Assembly: GCA_003640385.1 (NCBI GenBank) | Contig: RCAB01000046.1 | Span: 124,001 to 188,000 of the forward strand | Direction of reading: 5' to 3' | Origin: Setaria digitata | Taxonomy: Eukaryota > Nematoda > Chromadorea > Rhabditida > Setariidae | DNA length: 64,000 bases | In this document: positions 23,717-37,994 of the stretch, piece by piece | Numbering within the stretch: position 1 is the stretch's first letter | Layout of the letters: each line of letters begins with the position of its first letter | Notes under the pieces: generated by a model | The model's database searches: none | What the model saw: the letters and a program-made list of their open reading frames with translations, nothing else | What the model was told of the DNA's origin: nothing | Made by a program: the position numbers and the translations under genes

Positions 23717-26700
23717 AGGGACAACTAACAGTCAAAGCTATTCCTGAAAAACTGCAAAATGTGTGCTGAAATATTATTCATAAGCATGCATCTCAAGAAC
23801 TCTTTTCAATCTATGCTGTGTTCTAATAAATCACAATGTCGCATTGCATCAGCTATTTTGCGAATCTTGTAAGCTGCAGTCTGCGCTTGCTTTTCTTCTC
23901 TCTCAATCATTCATTCCATAGTTCGCATCTTCCAGAATTTACACTTAACTGATAAATAAGTCACAGAAAATAATCATTCATTTTAATTATTTCTACATAT
24001 CGAGAATGTTCATTTCTATGAACTATTTTCATCAGAAAGCTAACAATGTTTAGTTTTTTAGGTGGCAATATTTCCAGCACGTTAAGACCAGGAAATCTAA
24101 AGCACCTTATTATTAATAAAGGGAAGGTACGGAAGTGCGCATTACAGCGACCCAAACTGTACAGATTAGTACAGATAAATGAACCTACCGCTTGTAGAGC
24201 GAAATCAAAAGTGCCTAACTACTGCTTGTATAGTTGCCGCGCTACTGAGATTTGATTTTTAGTGAGCAGTTCCATTGGGTTAAGATACCCCGTATCATTC
24301 CATCATTCTTGGTTTACTGATATTCCTTTTGTCTCCAGTTACACTATTTTTTTTGCTTCATCGACTCTGCGCGTAATATAACTCGAACTATAAGGAAAAA
24401 CCGGCATCTCGTCCGTCAAGTGAGAAAGTGTGTTTTGCGGCGTGAACTTAGCGTTTTTTTTTTAATAAATTATTTCCCGAAATTAACCACCGTTTTGAAG
24501 GGAAGAACTTTTTCTTTTTTTTAAGTTACTGTTGGACGTGAAAAAAGTACGCTTAGATAGTATGAAAGTTAAGAAGACTCAGATCAGCCAAAGGTGGAGT
24601 TGGGCCCATTTCTAATTGTTGCCAGACGGTGTAGCTCATTTCTATCGAACATTACTTGGTCACTGGTAAATCTCGTCCAAAAGAATGCATCCTTTTTTCT
24701 ACTTGATAAAAACTTACAAATTGAACTTAAAGTAGTTCAACATGTCTAAAGCAACCAAATTGTTACTGAGGATACAACCTGACATTTTCTGCTAAGCTGT
24801 CTTTGTAGAGAAAGGAAAGACTTGTCATTCTCCTTAGATAACTTTTATTCAATCAAGATCAGTACTATGCATGATTACGGTCTTTTAAAATAAAGTGGCT
24901 GAAAAAAGGTTTTAGAAAGTGCATCATTTTAAATTTCATCCTCAACTCATTAATATTAAAAAGGAACATATATATAACGTGCAGCAACATTAATATCTAT
25001 TTGGACTGCAGATTAAATATATAGGTAAGTTCTATAACTAAAAGATTTAACAACAAATTTTGAAATTCTTGTCTTCTAAAGGAGTATAGTGAGAGATGCG
25101 AAAATATGAGTATTTTGTCAAAGAAAAAATAGTCCGTGTCAAAAATCCTTCATTCTGAAGTCAGCTGACATAAAAATAAAATTAAAAAAAACATGATGAA
25201 CTCAAGCAGCTGAAACATTTACAGTAATACGTACTTTTGACTACTGATATTAAAAATATCAATCTTCCTTGGCAAATCATAGATGAATTATGAATTCTTT
25301 CTCTAATTATCTTCACTTTAAGCGAGAGGTTTGAATTATTTTGTGTTCCACTTAATGGTCATTACTTTCATTTACGAGGCATATGATTTTTTTTTCCCCC
25401 TTAATAACAGTTGTTGAATAGACTATCTTGTTTTGGAAAGCATAGTTAACAAACCCGAATTACTTCAGATCTTTCATCATAACCTTTAAGCAGCTCCAGT
25501 AATTTCTGCCATTCATAATCTCTTTCGTATAAGCTTGCTTGAAATAGGGCTAAAAGTTCAATACTAATGGGAAATGGAATAAAGTTGTTTCGCGGCTGAG
25601 ATTGCAGAACAGAGTTGAAATCGAATCATGATTTGATTTATTGCTCGGTGCCTACACCTATTCTTAAACGATTGCGATTTTGGTTTGGAGATTATTTCGG
25701 ATCCTTGAAGCGTGGCAACTTTTGGATAAAAATTTCAAAAGATTACGTTGCATTCTTTTGATAAATCTTGAAACGTCGACCAATTTTTGTTTTCATAATG
25801 TACATCTACATGAACAGGACCATGAAAAAAATGCGATCATTTGTCACGGAAACTTGTGGTGGTTTCTGGAAATAACGACCAATTGTTAAATGATCAAATT
25901 GAATGGAGCGTTTCGTGCGGTCCTGACATCTTGTCTTTCACCGGTATGGATTCGTTTGTGTTGTATCAGGCAGCTTATTTGGGGAAACTTTCCGATAATT
26001 TGGACATTTATATAAGCCCTTCACATATGTGAATTCGCATATGCACCCTTTAACTCCTTCGGACATATTTTGCAGTGAACCATTTCTTTCTTAATATCAC
26101 TTCCCTTGTACATCTGATCTGCAGAAATCAAATATCAGACAAAAATGTACGACGAAAGAGGTCTGCCAACCACTTTGCTTTCTAGAATTTTGAAGTGTTC
26201 GCAGTTCTCACTTAGTTTTTAATTTCACTATGACATATTTGACGAATTTTGTTTGTTTGTGCTGTTATAAATTTCAATCATGTGAGACTAGAATAAACTT
26301 CACAGCCCTGAAAATAATGATTTCGTTTTTAGTGTACGATATGTTACTACTTCAGACCTAATGTGCGTCATTTAGCCTACATTTCATACATTCTGATATT
26401 AAAAAAAAAAAAAAAACTAAAACGTGTGGTAAAAATTTACATATAGTAAATGTTGGTATGTAACACTTCTGGAAAGAAGAGAAAGCAGAATGAAAGATTT
26501 GTATCACCCATGTAACGCAATTATTTTGAAGCTGCGTACGGATTTCATAGTTCCGGGTATATATATTATATATATATACCGTTTAAATAGTATTTAAATT
26601 GATATATATTATATATCCGAGGCAATAAATCACAAATAATGTGGTTGCATACTCAGAAAAATTTAACTAATTAATTTTAAGACGAATAACCGTATGTTTT

Positions 26701-28205
26701 TTCTTAGAAAAGTGATACCGTGTGCTACCACTACAAAAGTTACTGTAAATGTCGAGAAAATGAACTTCAAGATCGCACCCTATGAAACTTTCCCTATTTT
26801 TGAATCCACTTTAAGGCCATAATCCTTCACGTCCTGCTAATCTATACAGCAAGCAGCTATTTTTTTCAAGTACATTACAGTTAGTGTTTTAGTCAAAAAA
26901 AAATTATTTGAAAAATTGAAATAACAGCCAACTTCATTTCATCGGCTTAAAAAGTTATGAATAGCCCATCAAGATAAGAGAAAAGAAAATTCTCCTGGAT
27001 TTCATTTGTTCTGAAGCAGTATAAAAGCAAATCTCTGCATTTTAACCTCTGCCATTTAAAAATCATTTAAAATTTTCAAAATACCTGGTGCCTGAACATG
27101 AAGCTGTGCATTTGATATCCTCTTCAAAGTAATAAAACTTGCTAGACATTGCTGAAATGTACCAAGGTACGCTACAAAATCACCGAGGAAATGTCTTGAA
27201 TAAAATGCAATATTTCATAGTGCTACAGCGGTAAAACTTCACAGTCATGGACGACTGTATGCAAGCGTAAATTAAAAAAGCTGTCCTTGACGACTAACTT
27301 TAAATGGAAAAGAATCAAAAACTATCGTTGGTGATGTTGGACTTCCAGCACGCTTTGTTCCGCAACATCAAACATTAACCTCAACCCATACCTGAAGCAG
27401 AAGGTAATCTGACCAGGACTTGGTAATTTTTTAATTCTTCCACTATCTTTTGTTACTCACTGCATTAAGTTTAAACTAAAGTCACGCTTTGCCCATAGAG
27501 CGGCGCTGGAATACGTTTTGATTGGCATTATTCACCAAGTTGAGATGATGCATTGCCAGTAATAGAGGTTTCCAATAATGACTTTTTAAAAGTTAATAAT
27601 GCCTCAAAACAGGAATGAAGTAAAGAGAGTCTACATTTATACAAAATACATATTACTCAACTGTTATATTTTTGTAATGGAGCAGTGAAGTATGGGCAAA
27701 TTATAGCAATATTCACGAAATAGCAGACCCAGTAATGCTATGCTGCTAGTAAAAACTATTGCATAAAATAAACATAAAAACACATGCAGAGGCACGCGTA
27801 ATGAGCTTACATAGCTAAAAGCAAATTAAAAAATTCAGCACCAAAGGGGAGACACTCAAGTGAAAGCGAACTGTCCACCCCGTAGAAAGCCGTTGAATGC
27901 AAAAAGAGACTCCCAGTTGAAAGATGCACTATACATATGTACGAAAGGGTCATCCGAAACACTTCGCACACTTGGATCAAAAAATACGCAGGAATTAGAT
28001 CTCAAGACGGGTTTCGATAAGCATTCATCAGCACAGTAAATAATAATATTGGATTGAAAATCAACTAAATGAAGGAGACGGAGGGATACATACTATATTC
28101 GCAAACAGACACATTAACTTCAAATCTTGGACAACTGATAAGTCTCAGTACATTAATGAAGCGCTCAGAACATCCCAATAACATCAAAAATCCAATTGGT
28201 GGTTT

Positions 28206-28227
28206 AAAAAAAAAAAAAAAAAAAAAA
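28206..28227. repeat. Poly-A run (22 nt)
   Basis: Homopolymer A run on the + strand, downstream of the minus-strand Neuralized gene. Confidence 0.95.
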
Positions 28228-28895
28228 GGAAAACCACCAGCAAATCATACGATGAAAAAGAGATTTGTGCAGTAAGCAACAATTAAACATTTCATGCATA
28301 AATAACGAGGAAATTGAACTGCATCAACAACATATCCAGCAGGACAACCAAAAGAATGCTAAAGAAAAATGAATAAAATAAATGTACAACCAAGAGAAAA
28401 TGCTAGGGAAAACAATAAAATATACCGGAACTTGATTGCAATATAATCTTATTTAATTCGGAAAATTCCATAAAATATATGAGATAACTGAAGGAAAATC
28501 TTTCTACTCTCCCACAACCTACAACAATGCATGATTACTCCTCTCTGATAAAACATTAAAATCTCAAAGAATAATCACGTTAAAAGCTTGCAAACTAGAT
28601 GAGACTGATTTATTATAGAAAAAAAAAGCTCAAGCAGTCAACACATGCTTTTTTTTTAATTTACAAAGAAAAGATCGAATTACGATGTCCAGCTACGATG
28701 CTGAAGTTGATTTAAGGTAAGATTAAAGTAAAAAAAAGTGATGGGATAAAGCAGATGAGCTACTACAATTATAACTACTGCACCACTACATTTTAGTGAG
28801 TAAATCTGAATTCCTTCTATATCTAGTTTGTGAAGTTTTGATTATTTTTTAAATGGAAAGGGAAATTGGAGGGATCGGTCACTCCTCATGAATTG

Positions 28896-28920
28896 AAAAA
28901 AAAAAAAAAAAAAAAAAAAA
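28896..28920. repeat. Poly-A run (25 nt)
   Basis: Homopolymer A run on the + strand just past the Neuralized stop codon, i.e. T on that gene's sense strand. Confidence 0.95.
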
Positions 28921-29062
28921 GACAGTGCAAGGAAGGTTCCTTGAAAGATCGATCCAGCGAGTAAGCAACTTAAAAATACGGAAAAACACACGAAAAATAT
29001 GCAGTGATAAATCAAAGATTTAAACGGAAACTAGCCATAAAATAGAATAACAGATGACGAGC

Positions 29063-32000
29063 TCATGATTTGTAAATTTTGATGACATCCTCGATTTTCT
29101 TGCGACATATTGGGCATTCTCCATTCAAGTGCCATGTTTCTGTTGCACATTCGAAACACATCGACATATGGCCACAAGTGTAAATCACACAATTTACCTG
29201 GTACAAGTACTTTTACCAAATAAATTAGTAACCTTATGTAAGTTTCAAATGCAAGAAACTACAGAAAGCAACCAACTCCAATACAAAATTGACAAGAAAA
29301 TTTTTTAGGTATAGTGAGACTGTTTTGAATATTGCTTTTTTTCCTTGGAATGATCTAAGGAAAGATAAAACTTACTTTAGCGTTCATACAAATTCTACAC
29401 TCATCGCCAATTTCACCCTCATCATCATCCGACCGTTGCTGTTGACTCATCGCCTGCGTAAATGGAGGAGGTCGCGGTGAAGGATACAACGGTGGCCTTC
29501 CCGGCGTAAGCCGCACAGGAGATGTCCTTTAATGCGCACAAAAAATTCTAAACCATAGCTTCAACAAACTTTCCAGTAGATAATCACAATAATGTCTAAT
29601 TTTTGATTCTGAATTAAATTTTTACCTGAGTGGCACCGCAGGAGGTGGGAATTGTGGTCTGTGAGATATGTTGGATTCACTACCGCGTAGTCCATGGATA
29701 CTGTCTAAATTTTCCAACAAATCGATAAAGTGTTCCCCACTCATAAATATCGGTCTCGAAGGCCTAACTGCAGCAGCAGGCATTGAAGTAGATACTCGCC
29801 TTTCTCCCTCTAAATAAAGCTAAACTTTATACGAAATGATCCATTTCCCCTTATCTACAGATTTCAAAAGAGCTTTTAAAGAACTCGATGAACGACAAAT
29901 AAAATATTTACGTGAAGAACATGGCAGATGTGAAAACACTCCGCTTAAACTGTCACCAGTTTCCGATTGAGTTCGTCTGGATAAAAGAGGAGAAGGGTCT
30001 TCACGATTAGTACGCATATTATGTGTGTTCGTTGTTGTCCAAGCAGATCTGAGAACCATACAATAAAAAGGAACTAAGATACATAAATAACGGTTGTTTT
30101 TTTCTCTAATTTAGAATACTTGATTAAAATTCACTAGAAATCTAAAACAGTCATAAATCCAACCAAACTTACAATTCATTGTCTAATCTACCAGTAGCTG
30201 TTCGTGTTTCAGGCGATAAATCAAGCAAACTGCGCGATGTTCTTGTTCCTGTTGAAAGTGGCGGCAAGCGCTGTGCTGCCAACTGAGAAGACGCCATTAC
30301 TTTAACACTTCCTATTGAAAAAAAGAAAAAAAAATTTCATGTTTGATACTAAAACCAACTTGAAGACCCTACGCAATAACTTCGTCGCGAGTCATCCGAA
30401 ACATTGATACTAACGCGTATTTTTGTATTTTTGATCCAATTCGACAGAATTTTAAAGATTTCCACAGCCAAGTTTCCCAGCATTTTATCGGACCAAAATT
30501 ACCTAGCACACGTATTTTTTGAGTTGTACCATAGACATCGAAATAGGCCCACAACTTCACCGACGTATCCACATGAATGATGACACGAGGTGTGAGGTTG
30601 TTCTTCGCAAAATAAACTTCGCCTAAAGAAGATCACAGTGAAGGAAACCATGTGTTTTATTCAAAAAAAAAAGTCTTGAAAGAACCGCAGAATACCTTTT
30701 TCAGTAATCCAAAATGATAGCTCATCACTGATTTTGGGTTGTGCAGCCACATCTTTTATACCAACCCAATATTCAGGCCTTTCCAAAAGATCATCACTAT
30801 CCACAGGAAGTGCTGAACCTTGCAAATTAACTGGATCACAGCAAGTCAATCCGAAAGCCATACTACCAGTATAAGCTGACTCTATATCCAGTATCTAAAA
30901 GCAAAATATGAAGACAGAAAATAAAGTTCTGAAATATATAGGAAATTTACTTCCAAGCCAGGATTTCTCTCACAACTAAAATGTCTAGAGAAACTATCTG
31001 TTTGGAATGAAATTCAATTAACTTGTTTATTTAGCAACCTGGATCACGATTTTTTCATTCAGTGTAAGTGGTCTGGAAGTGAAGACATAACCACAGGCAT
31101 ATTCACCAGCGTGTCTTTCAGCAACAGTATAAGCATGAGTCAAAGCAACATGCTTACCACGAACAGTATGGAATGTTAGTGTTGTGAACTGGACACCTTA
31201 AAAAATCAGTATTTTAAGCAATAGAATGTGGAGCTATAATAAGTGTATTTGAAGCGTTATAAATCTTACCGGCGTGATATTTTGACAGAGGTAAATTTGG
31301 CTGCGAATTAGAAGTATTTCTAGGATGTCGATGATGTGTTGTAGTACTGGTCGTTGCAATTTGTGTTTGTGGTACTGATGTTGTAGCAAGAGGGCGACTG
31401 TTTGCACGATTCCTACCCACTGCTGAACGTGTTGATCGAAACCTTACTTCATTTGGGTCTACAAAAAGTTAAACACAAGGTAAAAAAGTGTGCATGAGAA
31501 ACTGAACATAATACATAGTTCTACTAGTAGCTGAGAAAATGTTAAAAAAAAAAAAAAAAAAAGATTAGAGCTATTGTTTGAAATATTCGGAGGGTAGCCA
31601 GTTTTGATTTTTCAGTAGGAATGCAATGACAAGCACAACATGCAGTAATATTCACCAAGCCAAACAGAAATACGAAAAATCAATTGGATGAGCAAAAAGA
31701 AGCAAATCTAAATTTTTTATGGAAATAACCGGAAATATAGAACGGTTTGGAGAAGATTTTATGGGAGAAGCAGTCTCAAAAAAGTACTTACCAATGAATT
31801 CAAGTGAAGAGCTATTCCCATATATATCAACAATAACCCATAATGGTGAAAACACATTGATTCCATTCAGGAACTGCCCTTTCAAAACACCATTTATTCC
31901 GTAATAAAGCTCGCCTTCAGCGTTAACATAAAAATGCAAAATTGACCCAGCAACAGAGTAACGCTCAGGTAGCGCTTTTGCCCAGTATCCTTCTTTACTT

Positions 32001-34860
32001 GTTAAATCCGGACATGCAAATCTAGAAACAATTTAATATCACTGTAATTAACAATTGGAAGATGAGTTATAAACCGTTAACAAAATCATAGAGAAATCCT
32101 TACTTCGGTAGTTCAATTCCACGGAAAGTTTCTGGATCAACATTTGTAACGCCGAAGCGCAGAACGCCAGACCAATTCGAAACCACTTCAGCAAATCGAA
32201 TACATACATTCTCATCGATCTGTATTGGTCTATAAGCTTCTTGACTTATTATTAAGGTGATTAAGGTGAATAAAAAAATACCTGAGACTCTGAAACTTTT
32301 CTCGCCCGTTTTCAACAAGCATAAAATAATAGCTGCGAAACCAAAAATACTACATACTTAAAATATAAGATTTGCAGATCTCGAAGACTTTGCTTTTTAC
32401 AGTACATAAATAACATGAAGCTACGGTGAATACATTTATTGAGTTATTAAGGAAACTGTCTACGAAATTTCATTATTCGAAAACTGAAAGACAAATGTAA
32501 AGGAATTAAGTCCTGAGGTAGTATACCAGCAATAATCGAAAAGGTACATTTTAAGCGCAGAGATTAACCTCATATAGCTCTTTGATTTTTGAATCAAAAA
32601 AGTGTCACCATAATTAGAAAGGACATTTACTTAAGATCTAAAAAGCGAACCTATTCAACAAATGAAAATCACACCAAAAATGCGCTTTTAAAACAATCAA
32701 TTCTGCAATAAGTTGCAACATTTAGCCCTATATTTCATACAAATAACGCAATCCTTCCCCCCCCCCCCCTGAATCTTATCTTTATAATTAATCGGACGTA
32801 AGCACTTATCCATTAAACACATTGCAGATTCTCTAAACATAAGCTATACACATTCTACAGCTTACAGTAAGCCTATTTCACTTCTTACCTTTACTTTAAA
32901 GTCCGATCAATGTATGTTCGCAATTTCACAAGTAAAATTATTAAGCTGAGAGTTAAAATGTTACTTATTTTGTAGTATCTCTGCTAGGTACTCTTTTTCT
33001 GCAGTAAGCACAACGCAATACTATTTTCCTGTCCCTAAAAACTCTTTGTAGAATTTAACTAAGTTGAAAAACGTTTTACCGACTACTGAAGGCAAGTCCT
33101 TTACAGAATGATTCTTTTCGTCTGGCCACTCGACCCCCTCGTAAAATCTGTATATTCGAACCATGCACATGATGAAAAGTGAGTTGTGGCAGAGGCCATT
33201 CCGATGTACCTTGATTTACCACCGTATTTTCATCGTAGTTCGCAATTTGCAACCCGTCATCAGGAATTGATTCTGAAGAAAAAAATAGTTTGTTATCAAG
33301 AAGTCATTTGGAAGGGACAAATTTTAATTTTTCCTCGTCCTCAGTAGTCAGCGGTCACTTGTATTTCTACAACATTCCTAACATGCTAACTTTTTCGACA
33401 TATTCCAATTTCCTGAATGGTTAAAATGTCTTTCTTTCCACTGCTTTTTCTGAAAATTTTTTATTGATGTGAAAAATTTGACACGCTAAATTTCTGATTG
33501 AAATATGTTATAAAAAATGAAGTTTATTAAACTGCTTCCAATCTCATAAATAGAACTTCTGAAATATCGACTTTTAAATTATTTAAGGCATTTGGCGAAA
33601 ATAGAAGTAAACCCAGCTTCTGTATATGAAAAGTCTTTGGCTACACAAAACTACAAATATCTTCTTCAGCTACACGTACCAACAAGACCGTTTACACTTT
33701 GAGCACTAGCGACAACTAAGCATGGACCGCATTCAAAAACAGATTATTCAAATCGAAATGTAAACAGGAAGATTATAAAAAGTTTCTTACGACGAGCTGT
33801 TTACACAGTGGATTAGCCAGAAAAACAAAAGTTACGAACACCTTACTGCAATCCTTCCACTTTTACCAAAGTTCAGTTGGTGATGGATAAACACTAGTGG
33901 TGATCAGATCACTTTATATTTCTAGGGTCCAACATTCCATACCCGAACCCGAACCAGCATTCTTAACTCACTGTCTCGCCGTCTTCACAGGGGATGCGTC
34001 CCACCTCACTGCAACGACCTTAGGCTTTCTTGCGCACTGTACAAAAAGCCGAACAATTTTCATTAACAAGGGCTTCTGTTTAAAAACTATTTGATAAAGT
34101 AAATGGAACAATCAGACATCTGAACTTGAAAGTGCTCCGTAGTAACTTGGTAATAATCCTCTAATATTTCAAAAATTTGGCATTAGAACAGGGAAAAATG
34201 TATCTATAATAATATCAGTACGCAAAGAAGAATCTAACCGTTTCATTCAAGTCCCTCTCTAACAATGTTCTAATCAAAATAGTAGAAATACTTCAGATAT
34301 CATTTTCATTCATAAACGAAAACCAATATAATGCTGAAGGAAAATCAAACGTTTCATAAGATTTCTTTATAGACGTTCCAACAGGAAAGCTTAAGTAGCG
34401 AGAAAAATAGCTTTCGCTAAGAACCTTTAAAGGAAGGAATTCACTATTAGCAAAATAAATCACCATAGCGGTCACCCTAATTAACTATTGGCTTTTATCA
34501 GCAAATAGTTTTTGTATTATGAAAAAAGGAACTTCAACAATATGAATCTGTTAACCAATACCAACAGTTAACTGAAAATCCTGACAATATCAAATCTCAA
34601 ATCGAAAGAGAACGTGCATCCCCAAAATAGTAAAGTATAAGTTCTAGCTGGTGAGCTATATAGGAGGACACACCTTTGAATTTGTTTCGAATATCAGCAC
34701 TCTTTTTGAAAAGTCTTTTCAAAGTTCCACAATCTCCAAATTCATTAGATTCACTGGGAGTCGCATCTCCTAATGATTCTGATGCAACGACAGATAGCCC
34801 AGCACAAGATATCGTATCACTTGATGCATTTTTAAACAAACCGTCTCGATCAGAAGTCAT
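29063..34860 (-). CDS. neur: Neuralized-type E3 ubiquitin ligase (NHR-NHR-RING)
   Basis: Fourteen exons on the minus strand, listed 3' to 5': 29063-29197, 29376-29526, 29626-29809, 29912-30048, 30173-30311, 30503-30622, 30696-30894, 31039-31196, 31270-31458, 31792-32021, 32104-32229, 32282-32332, 33080-33272, 34674-34860 (732 aa; fly Neuralized is about 750). NHR1 (about 93-260) holds LTFHHVHGSNIQILRGGRVA, NWSGVLRFGVTNVDPETFRG, FACPDLTSKEGYWAKALPER and SPLWVIVDIYG. NHR2 (about 330-485) holds LTFHTVRGKHVALTHAYTVA, SMAFGLTCCDP and LWAYFDVYG. A Ser/Pro-rich linker leads to a C-terminal C3HC4 RING (681-724): CRICMNAKVNCVIYTCGHMS, MCFEC, CPICRKKIEDVIKIYKS. In flies and vertebrates this ligase ubiquitinates the Notch ligand Delta and promotes its endocytosis. 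The start codon is the weakest part: it follows a T-rich stretch and GAACAG. Confidence 0.92.
31544..31562. repeat. Poly-A run (19 nt) in a Neuralized intron
   Basis: Homopolymer A on the + strand, so T on the sense strand of the minus-strand gene. Confidence 0.95.
32757..32769. repeat. Poly-C tract (13 C) in a Neuralized intron
   Basis: Thirteen consecutive C on the + strand within the intron 32333-33079 of the minus-strand gene, so the sense strand carries a G tract. This stands out in otherwise AT-rich DNA. Confidence 0.95.
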
Positions 34861-34872
34861 CTCTGTTCCGAA
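34858..34872 (-). promoter_or_regulatory. Possible spliced-leader acceptor before the Neuralized ATG
   Basis: On the minus strand nine T, then CGGAACAG, end 2 nt before the proposed ATG. The polypyrimidine tract is strong. The reading frame stays open further upstream, so a longer N terminus cannot be excluded. Confidence 0.45.
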
Positions 34873-37500
34873 AAAAAAATCTGTAGCTAGTTGTTTGAAA
34901 CAACAAAAAATAACTCGCGCGAGTAAACAATTAAAAGAAACAAACTATGAAGGGTGATTATGATTTTAAACAAAGCAATACCAACCATTTCACACCTGAC
35001 AAAAGGAATCGCAAGAGTTTTGTTTTACCGCCCACTAATAAACCTTACATTCGCCAATGCTACTGCTTCGTAAAACAAGTTTGACTTTTTAAGTAGTATG
35101 TGATAAGTTTTTTGGGAATTTCTTCAAAATATGTTGGTGATCATTTATGAAATTTTTATATTCCATTCCTGCTCAAAACTCCGAAAACTAACAGTTACAA
35201 CAGTAATTTTTGTTTCACAATGCTGACACTTATTTCCATCTCTATTTCAAATTTTTACAACTAATCAATAAATGTACTTTTTCACTTTGTAGCACAGAAC
35301 AAAAGAAAGCAAGATACAACCAAGATCAGGATGAGTAAGCACTGCAAAACAAAAAAAAAAACACTAAAAGCAGAAATATTGCTTGTTTCATGCATTCGTT
35401 CCACAGTGAGAGAACTAAACATCACTGAATAAGGAATGAAGATACTCGTTCTTTTAACTAAGCAGCATTTTTCCCCTACTGCAGTTATACTACTCTGATA
35501 TCTAACTTTATGGAAATATATAAGTGGACCAAATTCACTAGAGCTGTATGAGAAGCACTGAAATCTTCGAAGAAAATAGTTTAATTATGTCACTTTCACC
35601 ACACCTAGGTTAACATTATCCTTCGGTCAGCTACCTAATTTACTTTCACATAGGCCTTAAACATTTTCACAATAAAAAGTAGTATCTGAAGCAGAAGGTG
35701 AGAGCAAAAGTCGGTACTCATACCATATAAGTACTCAACACTCAGTAAATAAAGCTCTTAATCAGTTTCAGGCAAGAACTTATGCAAAATCAGGGAAGCG
35801 GTAAAATAATTTCTTCCGAAGGAAAATCCATTCTCCTTTACTGATAAGTACATTTCCTATCAAGAAGTGCATATGTACGCCTCACCATTACGAGAACGTA
35901 TTTCACACCATAAGGAAATTTTGCCATATACTTAAAAACTTTAGCAACTTGGTATTTCTCAGCGTTATCAAATGCTTCTAGAAAGGAGAACTAAACAACA
36001 GCTAGAAATCAGTGTCTTTGAACAATCCCTAGTAACAGTTGAAAACAGTAGTAGAAACTTATGAAACAGACTTTGGATCTGATGTGATAAACCTGAAGTA
36101 GCAGAAAGGTAATCAAGAATAGGATAACCCTTCTCAGGGTTTTTAAAAACGTTACTGTCCACTAATAAATTTGATTTCAGGTTAAACAAATGCATCAAGA
36201 GAGTGAAGCAGTGGACCCGTATAATGAATAAGTAGCCGTAACATATAACGAGCATCACATAAAGAGAGTGAGAAAAACAACAGATAAAAGGTTTAGTTTT
36301 AAAAAAAAAAAACATTGATTTCAATGGGAAGACCCATCAACTAGTTCTCAGTTCATGTGTTTTGCACAGCACGAAAAGTTTTCTCAAGGAGAGGAAACAA
36401 GGTAGGAAAAGAAGCCCACAAAGTCCTCCCACTTGTTATCATCTCAGCTTAACGCCCACAACCACTCCTATTACTCTACCTTCTCACCAGGCTCACTCTG
36501 CTAGATAACGATAACGATAATAGAGTGGATAACAATGACAAATGAACGAAAGACATCTACACGAATACACCTTCTTATCAGCTGTACACTCTTTTCAGCT
36601 TTCTTTGCCACTAACAGCTATATCCAATCAAAAAAATTAAAGGTGGCTAACAGGTATTTCTTAGCTAACCTTTTGATGCAGACCAATCAAAAAGGCTTCG
36701 AACTCAACGACGTATTAGAAATGTGCGAAACAATGAGCAGATATATCTGCTAAGAAATGCACATTACTTCCATAAACAAGAAACTAAGTTCGAAGCCTTA
36801 ACTTTCACAATGAAAATTAACCGAGACCCATTCTGCTAATGTTCCTGCCCTAATTATGCTATTTACGTTAAAGGCTCTTTTTACAAAGCAAAACCTGCAC
36901 TCATGGAAGTCTAAAGTCTCTTTCAAGTCATAATTATTTTTAAAAAATGTCTGAAAAGATTCATCCCAGGTCTTCTCTCCCTTGTCAGTTTGGAGAATGC
37001 AAGAAAATAGAAGAAACAAATCTCTATATGTACCAAATTAACCCTATTAGTAACCACCTATGATTTGAATAAATCAAAAACAGCACCTTTCCTGTTTGAA
37101 AATGGAAAATATAGCTTCCATTACAACGCAAATTTACTACTCTGAATATAACATTACTGACTTGGCTTCTGCTGACTGCTGGAAATACGCTCGCTCCACT
37201 CTTCTGTTGTTCGGGAGCTATCAGTTTTAACCCCGTAAGAAAAATTGCTCATTCAATTCATCAAAAAATAAGAACATGGAACACTTCTCTTCTTCCTTCT
37301 GTCCTATATAAAAATGAAAACAAATTACCCAACATCCTTCAACATTACAGCGAGAAAATGTTTCGAAGGATAAGGCAAGAAATGCAAAAGATTGAAGGAT
37401 AAAGGTTTGAGAAGATATAAACTTAAAACTTAAAACAATTCAAAGACTTAAAACAGTTCAAACTCATAGAAAAAAAAATAAGGATAACTATGAAACTTAT

Positions 37501-37524
37501 AAAAAAAAAAAAAAAAAAAAAAAA
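37501..37524. repeat. Poly-A run (24 nt)
   Basis: Homopolymer A run in the Neuralized/choline kinase intergenic region. Confidence 0.95.
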
Positions 37525-37978
37525 GCATGCATTATTCTCAAGCAGTTTTTATTTATATATTAAAAAAACCGTCTACAATTTACGTTCCACGTAAGTGACT
37601 TCATATAAGGCACATAATGTGATCGCTGAAACATGAATAAAAGTAAACAGAACGATGGTTCCTCTTCGAAGGCTGTATGTCGTATTGGATAAAACAGTTA
37701 TTTTTTTTTTTCTACTATAAATTTTTCTACAGACAAGGAAAAAATCTATTACTAAACTAAGTAATAAGCGGACTACATCATATTTCACAGTTGTTAACAG
37801 ACTATTTATTACAGCATACTGTAATTAGATGACTGAAAATAAAGGCAAATCTAGGAAGCACAAGAATGAATTAAAACTAAAACCAACCTCCTCTCAAATT
37901 GTTCCCCATGCAATGGCTTCCACCCGGCGGTCAACGGATCCTCTACCTGAAAAAAAGATGGATGACAGGAAAAAAAAA

Positions 37979-37994
37979 CACACACACACACACA
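37979..37994. repeat. (CA)n microsatellite
   Basis: Short run of about seven to eight CA units following a run of A. Confidence 0.85.

Larger units (their letters stand above)
23711..29062. other. Intergenic region, no gene seen
   Basis: About 5.3 kb upstream of the ankyrin gene and downstream of the Neuralized gene. It contains AT-rich palindromic (TA) stretches near 26555-26615 and A runs at 26401-26416, 28206-28227 and 28896-28920. A minus-strand AATAAA (TTTATT at 28609-28614) is a candidate Neuralized polyadenylation signal. Open frames such as 24046-24255, 25680-25889 and 28069-28275 showed no recognisable family. Confidence 0.55.

Noticed and set aside
33925..33970. Minus-strand GGTTCGGGTTCGGGT resembling a tRNA B box
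   Set aside because: No cloverleaf or A box at the right distance. It looks like a short internal duplication.
36535..36753. 72-codon open frame with a signal-peptide-like start
   Set aside because: The hydrophobic start is suggestive, but the frame is short and isolated, matches no family, and lies in AT-rich intergenic DNA.
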